Shown: one piece after another, positions 1-8,398 of the stretch
Numbering within the stretch: the stretch's first letter is position 1
Layout: every line of letters begins with the position of its first letter
Assembly (NCBI GenBank): GCA_016783445.1
Contig: JADHWO010000011.1
Span: forward strand, 1 to 51,542
Reading direction: 5' to 3'
DNA length: 51,542 nucleotides
From: Candidatus Aminicenantota bacterium
GTDB lineage: Bacteria; Acidobacteriota; Aminicenantia; Aminicenantales; Aminicenantaceae
Program-made: the position numbers and the translations under genes
Notes under the pieces: generated by a model
The model's input: only the letters and a program-made list of their open reading frames with translations
What the model was told of the DNA's origin: nothing
Databases searched by the model: none

Positions 1-28
1 TAAACGTAAAACTTTTTCATATTTCTAG

Positions 29-48
29 ATTCCCGCTTCCGCGGGAAT
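29..48. repeat. Short perfect hairpin, dispersed-repeat type
   Basis: ATTCCCGC and GCGGGAAT form a perfect 8-bp stem around a TTCC loop, followed by GAC. No T-run follows, so it is not a classical terminator. This kind of short GC palindrome is common as a dispersed intergenic repeat in bacterial genomes. It lies downstream of the hutI stop. Confidence 0.5.
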
Positions 49-168
49 GACAAAAAGGAGTGTGGATGACAGCGTAATTATATGTTTCTTATATTATATG
101 TCTCTTATATTATTTTGCCAACTAATTGGGAGATGAACCGATTTTAATTGGTTCAATTCTTAGAGGAT

Positions 169-194
169 GGGTTTGATGAATCAAACCCCTACAA
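169..194. repeat. 26-bp palindromic dispersed repeat (copy 1 of 3)
   Basis: GGGTTTGAT and ATCAAACCC form a 9-bp stem with a 2-nt loop, followed by CCTACAA. The reverse complement shares its first 24 bases with a copy at 17301-17324, and a diverged copy lies at 34531-34556. It sits in the 226-bp gene-free stretch after hutI, which holds only this and the hairpin at 29-48. Confidence 0.6.
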
Positions 195-226
195 GTAACT
201 TAAGCTCTTACAGCTAAATCAATCCT

Positions 227-1498
227 TTACAGGATTTTTCCGTCCCTGACAACAAGTTTTCCGTTTTTTAAAACATGTTTTATGGGATTGATGCCCAGGT
301 GGTAGACAAGGGTGGGGTAATTAGGAACGTCCCAGAGAACAAGGTCCATTTTTTTCCCGACCTCAAGGCTTCCCACATCTTCATGCCTGGCAAGAGCATA
401 GGAGGAGTTTGCTGTTGCGGCATTAATTGCTTCTTCTATACTCATTTTTAAAGTGAAGACAGCAAGCTGGAGGACAAAAAGCATGGACTCTGTCATAGAA
501 CTTCCCGGGTTAAAATCCGTTGCCAGAGCCACAATGGCTCCTTCTTCTATAAGTTTTCGGGCGGGCGCTTTTTTCTCATGCATGAGAAAAAAGGAGACTG
601 CTGGAAGAAGTGTTGCTGCAGTCTGGCTGTTGGAGAGCTTCTTGATTCCTTCTTCCGTGATGTTGATAAGATGGTCGGCAGATGAAGCTTTTTCCTCTGC
701 TGCGAGCTGAGCCCCTCCAAGGGGAGAAAATTCATCTGCGTGGATTTTGATTTTGAGCCCTGCTTCTTTTGCGGCTCTGACCAATTTTCTCGTTTCCTCA
801 ATGGAGAAAATCCCCTCTTCGCAGAATACATCAAAGAATTCAGCAAGTTTTTTTTCTTTGACTTCGGGAAGAATTGTTTGAATGAGGAGCTCAATGTAAT
901 CGCTTTTTCGCGCTTTGTACTCCTCTGGAATTTCATGAGCGCCCATAAAAGTAGGGACAATATCTACAGGATGGAACCTGTTTGCCTCTTGCAGTGTTTC
1001 GAGCTGCTTTATTTCGTCATTCAGATTCAGTCCATAGCCGCTTTTTGCTTCAACGGTAGTGGTGCCTAGGAGAAGCATCCTGTCGAGGCGCGAAAGACAA
1101 AGGGAGAGGAGTTCCTTCTGTGAAGCTTGGCGGGTTGACTTAACAGTTGTTTGAATCCCTAAGCCTTTTTCTGCCAGCTGCTGGTAGGAGTAACCTTTAA
1201 GGCGAAGTACAAACTCTTCTTCTCTGGTTCCTGCAAAGGGGAGGTGTGTGTGGGAATCCACAAAACCTGGAAGGCCGACTAAACCGGTTCCATCGATTTG
1301 AATGCTGTTTTCTTCTAAGTGGACCTCTTCTTTGAACCTTTTTTCATCACCAACAAAGACAATCCTGCCTTTAAAAGATGCAATGCAGCCTTTTTCTAAA
1401 AGCCCGACTTCCTGTAGTGCCTCTTTTCTCTTAGGTATCCGGCCTTCACAGGTGAGAAGTTGGCTGCAGTTTTTTACAATACAGTCAGCTGATTTCAT
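227..1498 (-). CDS. hutI: Imidazolonepropionase
   Basis: Imidazolonepropionase (EC 3.5.2.7) opens the ring of 4-imidazolone-5-propionate to N-formimino-L-glutamate, the third step of histidine degradation, in the cytoplasm. At 423 aa it has normal family length. Amidohydrolase metal residues are visible: HTH at residues 83-85 (context [12 protein letters not shown]), HADEF near 250, ADH near 272 and the late TDFNPGSS motif with its Asp near 325. The Lys-Ser-Gly-Tyr-Gly substrate motif is also present. It is the last gene of the dcw cluster, and its ATG lies 14 bp inside the end of ftsZ, so it is probably translationally coupled. hutH, hutU and hutG are not in the window. The location beside ftsZ is unusual and gives no functional link that I can support. 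Confidence 0.93.
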   Translation of the reverse strand: MKSADCIVKNCSQLLTCEGRIPKRKEALQEVGLLEKGCIASFKGRIVFVGDEKRFKEEVHLEENSIQIDGTGLVGLPGFVDSHTHLPFAGTREEEFVLRLKGYSYQQLAEKGLGIQTTVKSTRQASQKELLSLCLSRLDRMLLLGTTTVEAKSGYGLNLNDEIKQLETLQEANRFHPVDIVPTFMGAHEIPEEYKARKSDYIELLIQTILPEVKEKKLAEFFDVFCEEGIFSIEETRKLVRAAKEAGLKIKIHADEFSPLGGAQLAAEEKASSADHLINITEEGIKKLSNSQTAATLLPAVSFFLMHEKKAPARKLIEEGAIVALATDFNPGSSMTESMLFVLQLAVFTLKMSIEEAINAATANSSYALARHEDVGSLEVGKKMDLVLWDVPNYPTLVYHLGINPIKHVLKNGKLVVRDGKIL

Positions 1499-2693
1499 CG
1501 GGAAACTTTCTCAGCGGAGATATCTTGTTCCTCCTGATGAAAGAGGGTGTCTCGTAAGGCTCCCACTGTTTTTCCCAGGAAGGTTTGTTCCAGAGAGTTT
1601 CGCTTCCTTTTGGCTCGAATAAGTAGGGGGGTGTTTTAGTATGAACCGGGAAGGGAGGAGGAGTTTTTTGACGGACCGGGGGGAATTCTTCCGGTGTGTG
1701 GGCCTCTTTTTGACGGGAGAGCTCAAAACCTGTTGCGATTACTGTGACTTTAGCCATGTCTTTCATCTCGTCGTTTATGACTGTGCCGAATATGATATTG
1801 GCTTCCTGGTGTGCCTGGCTGTGAATCAATTCTGAAGCTTTGGAGACTTCGTGTAAAGTGATGTCTTTGCCGCCCGTTATATTGATGAGAACTCCTTGGG
1901 CGCCCTCTATTGATGTGTCAACCAAGAGAGGACTGGATATTGCTTTTTGTGCGGCATCAACAGTCCTGTTTTCTCCGGATGCTATACCTGTACCCATAAA
2001 AGCCATTCCCATGCCTTTCATGATTGATTTGACGTCAGCAAAATCCAGGTTGATCAATCCCGGTCTTGTGATGAGGTCAGAGATTCCCTGAACGGCCTGA
2101 CGAAGGATGTCATCTGCCATCTTGAAAGCATCCGTAATAGAAGTGTCCAGGGTAACAGTCTGGAGAAGCCTTTCGTTGGGTATTGCAATTACTGTGTCAA
2201 CAGAAGATTTTAACTCGATCAGACCTTCCTCAGCCTGCTTTCCCCTGACTTTTCCTTCAAACTGAAAGGGAAGGGTGACTATGGCGATGGCAAGGATGTC
2301 CATTTCAGATGCAAGATTAGCCAAAATCGGAGTTGCTCCTGTTCCTGTTCCTCCTCCTAAACCGGTCGTCAGAAAGACCATATCTGAACCTTGAATTAGA
2401 TCGATTAATTTTTCTGTGTCTTCAACAGCCGCCTCTTTCCCGACATCCGGTCTTCCTCCCGACCCTAAACCTTTTGTGAGCTGTTTTCCGATCTGAATTT
2501 TGCTCTTTGCCCTGTTATTGTTTAAAGCTTGAAGGTCTGTATTAACTGAGATGAAATCTACTCCTTCAATTCCTGTTTCGATCATCCTGTTTACAGCATT
2601 TCCACCGCCGCCGCCGAGCCCTATAACTTTGATTTTAGCGGTGCAGCGGTCTTCCACAAGGTGAAATTTTAATTTGTTTCTTAAGTCACTCAT
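1485..2693 (-). CDS. ftsZ: Cell division GTPase FtsZ
   Basis: FtsZ is the tubulin-like GTPase that polymerises at midcell into the Z-ring. The N-terminal [13 protein letters not shown] motif (about residues 25-37) and the tubulin signature [10 protein letters not shown] (113-122) are intact. After a proline-rich linker comes a C-terminal conserved peptide, ETPSFIRRN (about 381-389), which normally binds FtsA and other membrane tethers. In most FtsZ proteins this peptide is followed by only a few residues. Here about 13 more follow, encoded in the stretch that runs into the start of hutI. The start codon is preceded by an AGGAGG-type ribosome site, 9 bp after the ftsA stop. Confidence 0.98.
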   Translation of the reverse strand: MSDLRNKLKFHLVEDRCTAKIKVIGLGGGGGNAVNRMIETGIEGVDFISVNTDLQALNNNRAKSKIQIGKQLTKGLGSGGRPDVGKEAAVEDTEKLIDLIQGSDMVFLTTGLGGGTGTGATPILANLASEMDILAIAIVTLPFQFEGKVRGKQAEEGLIELKSSVDTVIAIPNERLLQTVTLDTSITDAFKMADDILRQAVQGISDLITRPGLINLDFADVKSIMKGMGMAFMGTGIASGENRTVDAAQKAISSPLLVDTSIEGAQGVLINITGGKDITLHEVSKASELIHSQAHQEANIIFGTVINDEMKDMAKVTVIATGFELSRQKEAHTPEEFPPVRQKTPPPFPVHTKTPPYLFEPKGSETLWNKPSWEKQWEPYETPSFIRRNKISPLRKFPDEIS

Positions 2694-2702
2694 TTTTACC
2701 TC

Positions 2703-3929
2703 CTATGCTTCCTTAAGCCAGTCTTTTAATTTAACAAAAATGCCTTTTTTTCTATCTTTGGATAGGCCTTTTTCTTTCCACTGTTTATACCCGTATATAA
2801 TAAGGCCTACAGAGGTGGCATAGTCCGGGGTGTTGACTCTATCCACCAGACCTCCTATTCCGCTGGGATCCCCGCGCCTTACTGGTAAATCGAAAATCTC
2901 CTCTGCAACCTCTTCCAGCCCTTCCAGTAAAGCCGTGCCGCCAGTGAGGACTATCCCGGAATTAAGAGATTTTTCGTATCCCATCCTTTTAATGTCATTA
3001 TCAACCAGGCGGAAGATCTCTTCTGCTCTGGGTTGAATGATGTCGGCTAATAACTGCCTGGATAGGATTCGAGGCTTTTTCCCTCTTCCTACGGATGGCA
3101 CTTCAATGGTTTCCTGCTCATCCATAAGTGGACTGGAAACGCAGCCAAATTTTTTCTTTATCTTTTCTGCTTCGGGAATGGGCGTGCGCAGGCCAACGGC
3201 GATATCATTGGTGAAATTGTCTCCTCCAATGGGAATAATAGATGTGTACCACAGGCTTCCTCGCTCGAAAATGGCCATTTCGGTTGTCCCTCCTCCAACA
3301 TCGATGAGTCCCACTCCAAGTTCCATTTCATCATGAGTTAGAATAGCGGCGCTTGCAGCGATCTGGTTGAGAACGATTTGTTCGATTTCAATCCCGGCTC
3401 TTGAAATGCAGGTTCTCAGGTTTTGGACAGACGTGGTTGCGCTTGTTACGATGTGAACATTAACTTCAAGTTTTATCCCGCTCATTCCGAGTGGGTCTTT
3501 GATTCCGTCTTGTTCATCCACTAAAAATTCTTGAGGAATAATATGAATGATTTCTCTGTCGGGGGGGATGGATACGGCCTTGGACTGTTCAATAACGCGC
3601 TTGATGTCTTCCTGGGAGATTTCTCTGTTTTTACCGGAGACTGCGATGACTCCTCTGCTGTTAAAGCTCTTTATGTGAGCACCTGAGATTCCGATAAAGG
3701 CTGAGTCGATCTCAAATCCCGCCATTAACTCTGCCTCTTCCTGGGCTTTTTTAATGGCGCTTACAGTGGTATCAAGGTTGACCACGACTCCTTTTCTCAG
3801 TCCTCTTGACTCAGCTGTGCCAACGCCTATAATCTCGATTTTTTTATCTTCTGCGGCTTCGCCGATAATAGCGGTAATTTTTTTAGTCCCGATGTCGAGT
3901 CCGACGATATAGTTGTTTTTAGGCATCAT
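2703..3929 (-). CDS. ftsA: Cell division protein FtsA
   Basis: FtsA is an actin-like ATPase that tethers FtsZ to the inner membrane and recruits late divisome proteins. The phosphate-1 loop GLDIGTKKI lies at residues 10-18, and the phosphate-2 motif DVGGGTTEMAIF near 215. The C-terminus (KGIFVKLKDWLKEA) can form the amphipathic membrane-targeting helix typical of the family. At 408 aa it has normal length. The start overlaps the ftsQ stop by 4 bp (ATGA), and the ribosome site GGAGGA lies inside the last codons of ftsQ, indicating translational coupling. A second ATG follows immediately and could be used instead. Confidence 0.97.
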   Translation of the reverse strand: MMPKNNYIVGLDIGTKKITAIIGEAAEDKKIEIIGVGTAESRGLRKGVVVNLDTTVSAIKKAQEEAELMAGFEIDSAFIGISGAHIKSFNSRGVIAVSGKNREISQEDIKRVIEQSKAVSIPPDREIIHIIPQEFLVDEQDGIKDPLGMSGIKLEVNVHIVTSATTSVQNLRTCISRAGIEIEQIVLNQIAASAAILTHDEMELGVGLIDVGGGTTEMAIFERGSLWYTSIIPIGGDNFTNDIAVGLRTPIPEAEKIKKKFGCVSSPLMDEQETIEVPSVGRGKKPRILSRQLLADIIQPRAEEIFRLVDNDIKRMGYEKSLNSGIVLTGGTALLEGLEEVAEEIFDLPVRRGDPSGIGGLVDRVNTPDYATSVGLIIYGYKQWKEKGLSKDRKKGIFVKLKDWLKEA

Positions 3930-4798
3930 AAATCCTCCTTCTTAGAGTTGGGGGTATTCCCCATGTAAGAAGAGTTTTTTATAGGTTTGATATAAAAACG
4001 GTCCTGGAAACGTAGGTCTACGTATTCAAGGTCTCCATATTTTTCGAATTTTGCACGTGATTTCTGGAATAATTCGAGCTTCTGGGAAAATTTATCACTG
4101 CCGAGAATAAGTCTTGTATGTTGTGTCTTAAGTTGAACAGAGATATTTTCGTACTCTGAAAGGTCGATAACATCCAGCCGCTCCTTTTCTTGTGGAGACA
4201 GGCTTCGAAGGCATTTCCATGCAAGATATAACTTTTCTTCAAAATGGTTTTGAAAGTTATTTGAATCGATAAGTAGCGGGAGATTGATATTTTCCCTTGA
4301 ATTTATCTTTTCGAGCTGGACACCCTCCTTGTCGATAATATACAGATAGTCTTTTTTTAAGACAGCAATGGGGATTCTTTCTTTAATTTCGATTTTTAAA
4401 GTTGACGGGAAAATTTTTCTTACACGTACCTCTTTAATCCATCTGTGAACCGTGAGTGCTTCCTGAAGGTGGCTGATGTCAAGAAGGAGAAGATTCCCCA
4501 TGTTTTTCCCTTTTAAAACCTGTTGAATTTCTTCCCGTATCTCCGGTTTTTGGCAGACGATCTCTAAACCTTTTACATTCAGGTTTTCCCACGAGATCAG
4601 GAATAGATAGAGCCGCTGGAAGGAATAAAATATTCCGCCAAAAAAGAGGAAAAGGAAGAATATATGCTTGAATTTCAGCCTGATTTTTCTCTGGATCTTT
4701 TTTGGCCTTGTTTTCCCTTTTTTTCGCTGGAACTGCATGGGCCGGGAAGAGAAAGAATCTGCCCTGCTATTGATGGATGGATTCAGGTGAGAAGCCAT
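3926..4798 (-). CDS. ftsQ: Divisome protein FtsQ (DivIB family)
   Basis: FtsQ is a bitopic membrane protein linking the early divisome to FtsL/FtsB and FtsI/FtsW. The sequence has a basic cytoplasmic N-terminus (residues 1-44), one transmembrane segment (about 45-67), then a POTRA domain starting at the NLNVKGLEIV strand (72-140), followed by an FtsQ-type beta domain. The position between murC and ftsA is canonical. It starts 2 bp after the murC stop and overlaps ftsA by 4 bp. Sequence divergence in this family is high, so the assignment rests on topology, POTRA pattern and gene order together. Confidence 0.92.
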   Translation of the reverse strand: MASHLNPSINSRADSFSSRPMQFQRKKGKTRPKKIQRKIRLKFKHIFFLFLFFGGIFYSFQRLYLFLISWENLNVKGLEIVCQKPEIREEIQQVLKGKNMGNLLLLDISHLQEALTVHRWIKEVRVRKIFPSTLKIEIKERIPIAVLKKDYLYIIDKEGVQLEKINSRENINLPLLIDSNNFQNHFEEKLYLAWKCLRSLSPQEKERLDVIDLSEYENISVQLKTQHTRLILGSDKFSQKLELFQKSRAKFEKYGDLEYVDLRFQDRFYIKPIKNSSYMGNTPNSKKEDL

Positions 4799-4800
4799 GT

Positions 4801-6189
4801 TTATCCTTTTGCCTCCAGGATTTTTATACAGTCGGGAATGACCTGGTTAATATTTCCTGCTCCCAGAACGAGAATTATGTCCCCGCGCTGAGCGGCTTTG
4901 CCGACAGCGGAAGGAATTTTTTTCATGTCTGGTTCAAAGACTACATTTTTGTGTCCAAGCTGTTCGATTTCCTCATAAAGAACCTTGCCGGAGACGCCGG
5001 GAATAGGTTTTTCCCCGGCCGGGTATATTTCCGTGATAATAAGCACATCTGCCTGGTTAAAAGATGTGGCAAAACTCTTCATGAGAAGAGAGAGGCGGGA
5101 GAAGCGGTGAGGTTGAAAAACCGCCATAATCCTTCGTGTCCATCCTCTTGTTGCTGCTTCAAGTGTGGCTTTTATTTCAGTGGGGTGATGGGCATAGTCT
5201 TCGATGATCATAATATTGTTAACTTTTTTTATTAATTCGAAACGGCGGCCGGTGCCTTCGTAGCTTTCCAGAGCTTCAAGGATATGGTGTAGGGGGATGT
5301 CTAAATCAAGACCAACTGCCACGGCTGCCATAGCGTTGTAAATGTTATGAGTGCCGGGGACGTTAAGCTTCAGTTTTCCCAATTTTTTGCCCTTCCAGTA
5401 AAGATTTGAAGTGCTTGAGAATTCTTTAAACTGCTTGTCTCTGGCAAAAATATCGGCCTGGGCTGATAATCCGTAGTTGATAATTCTCCGGTCAAGTGAG
5501 GGAATGAGGGCCTGGATATTGGGATTGTCAAGGCAGAGGACTATAGGGCAGTAAAACGGAACTTTATTGGCAAAATCGACAAATGTTTTTTTGATTTCAT
5601 CAATTGTCCTGTACTGGTCCAGGTGCTCATCGTCCAGGTTGGTAAGAACTGCGATAAAGGGTGATAAATATAGGAATGACCGGTCGCTTTCATCAGCTTC
5701 GGCTACGATGAAGTCGCCTTCACCCAGTTTTGCGTGGGCACCAATAGTGTTTAAGCGGCCGCCTACGATTATCGTCGGGTCAAAACCGCCCGACTCCAGG
5801 ACCTTGGCAATCATGGATGTGGTTGATGTCTTGCCGTGGGAACCAGCAACAGCGATTCCGTATTTCATCCGCATCAACTCAGCCAGCATTTCTGCGCGGG
5901 GAATTACCGGGATTTTGCGGCGGCGTGCCTCTTCGACCTCAACATTGCCCTCTTTGATGGCAGAAGAGACGACAACAACATCTGCGCCCTCGACTTTTTC
6001 AGCTTTGTGGCCGATAGATATTTTTGCTCCAAGGCTTGTGAGCCGCTTTGTTACTTCTGTATCTGTGATATCTGATCCCGATATCTTGTAGTCCATGTTC
6101 AAGAGCACCTCTGCAATACCGTTCATGCCTGTGCCGCCGATTCCGATCATGTGGATATGGTTAAATTTTTTATAAACGCGTTCAACCAC
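4801..6189 (-). CDS. murC: UDP-N-acetylmuramate--L-alanine ligase MurC
   Basis: MurC (EC 6.3.2.8) adds L-alanine to UDP-MurNAc, the first amino-acid step of the peptidoglycan stem, in the cytoplasm. The N-terminal Rossmann motif GIGGTGMNGIAE (residues 16-27) binds the UDP substrate. The ATP P-loop GSHGKTSTT lies at 116-124. The Mur ligase central domain motif LTNLDDEHLD and the C-terminal DYAHHPTEI motif, diagnostic for MurC rather than MurD/E/F, are also present. At 462 aa it has standard length. It lies 4 bp after murG and 2 bp before ftsQ. murB and ddl, which often sit between murC and ftsQ, are missing here. Confidence 0.98.
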   Translation of the reverse strand: MVERVYKKFNHIHMIGIGGTGMNGIAEVLLNMDYKISGSDITDTEVTKRLTSLGAKISIGHKAEKVEGADVVVVSSAIKEGNVEVEEARRRKIPVIPRAEMLAELMRMKYGIAVAGSHGKTSTTSMIAKVLESGGFDPTIIVGGRLNTIGAHAKLGEGDFIVAEADESDRSFLYLSPFIAVLTNLDDEHLDQYRTIDEIKKTFVDFANKVPFYCPIVLCLDNPNIQALIPSLDRRIINYGLSAQADIFARDKQFKEFSSTSNLYWKGKKLGKLKLNVPGTHNIYNAMAAVAVGLDLDIPLHHILEALESYEGTGRRFELIKKVNNIMIIEDYAHHPTEIKATLEAATRGWTRRIMAVFQPHRFSRLSLLMKSFATSFNQADVLIITEIYPAGEKPIPGVSGKVLYEEIEQLGHKNVVFEPDMKKIPSAVGKAAQRGDIILVLGAGNINQVIPDCIKILEAKG

Positions 6190-6193
6190 GAGA

Positions 6194-7285
6194 TTACTCC
6201 TTCAGCTCCATCTCCATGAGTTCAAAGCAGAGATTCGAAATATTTTCGGACACTTTTTCTGTTTTCATCCGGCTCAAGTTTTTTTCCATATTGCCTATTT
6301 CTTTTTTGTTTTTAAGGAAGTGGAAGATTTTCCCGGTGAAGATTTCAGGCTTAAATTCCTCTTCAAGGATAACCTCAGCTCCTTTTGTTTTTTCCAGTTC
6401 TCTGGCGTTGAAGACCTGGTGATTATCTGTAGCCTGGGAAAAAGGAATCAACAAAGAAGCTTTTTGTGATGCGATGAGCTCTGCTATGGTGGTTGCACCG
6501 GCTCGGCTGATTACTAAATCTGATTTTTGAAAATAGCTGGCCATGTCATAAAAATAGGGAGCCACGGATACTTCCTTAAATCCGTTTTGGGCATAGCTGT
6601 TTTTGACCCATTCAAAATCATTTTTTCCTGTTTGATGGAAGATTCTTAAGTTTTCTATTTCCTTTTTGAGAAGAGGGAGAGAGGCAGTCATTGCCTTGTT
6701 CAGGAAATGAGATCCCTGGCTTCCTCCAAAAAGATTGATGGTGAGCTTACTGTTCCTTTCTTTGGGCAAAAGATGGTAAAACTCCTCCCTAACTGGATTC
6801 CCTAAAAATACTCCCTTTCCTTTAAAAAAAGGAAGAGAGTTTTTAAAAGCAACAACAGCTTTTTTTACCCAGGGAAGCAGAAGCCTGTTGGTGAATCCGG
6901 GATGGAGATTTTGTTCGAGTATCAAGGTGGGGATCTTCATCCACGAAGCAAGGAGGACAATGGGACCTGAACTGTAGGCTCCTACCCCAATTACCAGGTT
7001 TGGCTTTGTGCGGAGAAGAATAGCAAAAGATTTAATAAAAGAAAAAGGAAGAAGAAGAAGGGATTTGAAAATTTTTATTCCTTTTCCCTTTATTCCCTCA
7101 ATTTTTAAAGGGATAAAATTTACGTGATGATGTTTCATGATGTCTTTTTCCAAATCCCGGCTGCTCCCGACAAATATTATATGAAGGCGTGGATCTCGCT
7201 CTTTTAGTTTGTCTCCTACAGCTAAAGCCGGGTAGAGATGACCTGCTGTGCCTCCGCCGCATAAAATGATTTTTCTCTCCTTCAT
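6194..7285 (-). CDS. murG: MurG, lipid II-forming GlcNAc transferase
   Basis: MurG (EC 2.4.1.227) transfers GlcNAc from UDP-GlcNAc to lipid I, making lipid II at the inner face of the inner membrane. The N-terminal GGGTAGHLYPA loop (residues 10-20) and the C-terminal UDP-GlcNAc site around LVISRAGATTIAELIA are intact. The open frame extends 82 codons further upstream to 7531, but that part lies within ftsW in another frame and is Cys/Pro-rich without MurG similarity. I chose the ATG at 7285, which gives 363 aa, starts just before the glycine-rich loop, and produces a 4-bp ATGA overlap with the ftsW stop as elsewhere in this operon. Confidence 0.95.
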   Translation of the reverse strand: MKERKIILCGGGTAGHLYPALAVGDKLKERDPRLHIIFVGSSRDLEKDIMKHHHVNFIPLKIEGIKGKGIKIFKSLLLLPFSFIKSFAILLRTKPNLVIGVGAYSSGPIVLLASWMKIPTLILEQNLHPGFTNRLLLPWVKKAVVAFKNSLPFFKGKGVFLGNPVREEFYHLLPKERNSKLTINLFGGSQGSHFLNKAMTASLPLLKKEIENLRIFHQTGKNDFEWVKNSYAQNGFKEVSVAPYFYDMASYFQKSDLVISRAGATTIAELIASQKASLLIPFSQATDNHQVFNARELEKTKGAEVILEEEFKPEIFTGKIFHFLKNKKEIGNMEKNLSRMKTEKVSENISNLCFELMEMELKE

Positions 7286-8394
7286 TTTTTCCTTATGATG
7301 TTTTTCTTTCTCTGTGAAATGTTGAGAAGAATTCCGATGCCGAACAGGCTGCACAGGAGAGAGGACCTCCCGTAGCTGATCAGGGGAAGTGGGATTCCGG
7401 TTGGGGGGCCGAGGCCCAGGACAATACTTATGTTCAGCATAGCCTGGGAAAAGATGGCCAGCGTTATTCCTGCAGCAGCGATTTGGCTGAAGAAGTTGGG
7501 TGCATTTCGGGCAATAACCAGTCCTCTCCATAAGAATATTAGGAAAAGAAACAGAACTGTTAATGTGCCGATGAGTCCAAGTTCTTCTCCCACAATGGCG
7601 TATATGTAATCTGTATGTGTACAGGGCAGAAAGAAAAGTTTCTGGGTGCTCTCCCCGATGCTGACCCCGAGGAGACCTCCGGAGCCAACAGCTAGTTTTG
7701 ATTGGATGATCTGGAAACCAGTGCCCTGAGGATCTTTTGTGGGGGACAGAAAAGCGATGATTCTATCTAATCTGTAAGAAGCCTGGAAAAGGTAAAAAGC
7801 AAAAAGAGCTGAAGAGAAAATTCCAAGACATATAAAGTATTTAAACTTAACTCCTCCGATAAAGAGCATAATCGAGCAGATGAGAAAGATCAGCAGCGCT
7901 GTCCCGTAATCAGGCTCCTTGATGATTAAAAGGATAAAAATCAGGAGCACGGTCAAAGGGAAAAGAAGAGCTTGAAATTCGTTAATTTTTTCTTTTTTCC
8001 GGTCGAAATAATGGGCAAAAAAGAGAATGAGACTTATTTTTGCTAGCTCTGAGGGCTGGAACCGGAGACTGAAAAACTGAACCCAGCGGTTTGTTTTCGC
8101 CAGAGCCGGCATGAGCAAACACAGCACAAGAAGGAAGAAGGAAAGAAAAAGAAGCCCGTAGATAAAGTAAAAGTTCTTGTAAAACTGCTTTCTTATAGGA
8201 AGCATGAAGAAAATTAGAGCCAGTCCGATACCGGCTACCACGATTTGGTTGACAAAAAAATGAAAGGAGTCCTGATATTTTTCGCTGGCTAAAATACCGG
8301 AAGAACTGTAGACCATGATCAGACCGATGACCATAAGTATAAGAGTGGCGAGAAAAAGAGTTTTATCAAAGCCGTAAGATCTGAATATTTCCAT
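7282..8394 (-). CDS. ftsW: SEDS glycosyltransferase FtsW
   Basis: FtsW is a polytopic SEDS-family peptidoglycan polymerase that works with the class B PBP FtsI at the septum. The 370-aa sequence is almost entirely hydrophobic helices, about ten. It carries the family segments FQPSELAKISLILF (after the fourth or fifth helix), IKEPDYGTALL, AIVGEELGLIG and the C-terminal GIPLPLISYGRSSLL. RodA is a close paralogue, but location between murD and murG and the presence of ftsI in the same operon favour FtsW. It ends in a 4-bp overlap with murG and starts 4 bp after murD. Confidence 0.95.
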   Translation of the reverse strand: MEIFRSYGFDKTLFLATLILMVIGLIMVYSSSGILASEKYQDSFHFFVNQIVVAGIGLALIFFMLPIRKQFYKNFYFIYGLLFLSFFLLVLCLLMPALAKTNRWVQFFSLRFQPSELAKISLILFFAHYFDRKKEKINEFQALLFPLTVLLIFILLIIKEPDYGTALLIFLICSIMLFIGGVKFKYFICLGIFSSALFAFYLFQASYRLDRIIAFLSPTKDPQGTGFQIIQSKLAVGSGGLLGVSIGESTQKLFFLPCTHTDYIYAIVGEELGLIGTLTVLFLFLIFLWRGLVIARNAPNFFSQIAAAGITLAIFSQAMLNISIVLGLGPPTGIPLPLISYGRSSLLCSLFGIGILLNISQRKKNIIRKK

Positions 8395-8398
8395 ATAC

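Noticed and set aside
29-66. Terminator of the dcw-hutI transcript
   Set aside because: A good stem, but no T-run on either strand; better read as a dispersed repeat.
5567-6091. Open frame of 174 codons on the plus strand
   Set aside because: Antisense to the conserved murC coding sequence; low-complexity Ser/Thr/Pro content typical of a shadow frame.
7286-7531. 82-codon upstream extension of the murG frame
   Set aside because: It lies inside ftsW in another frame, lacks MurG similarity, and the ATG at 7285 gives the usual 4-bp operon overlap.
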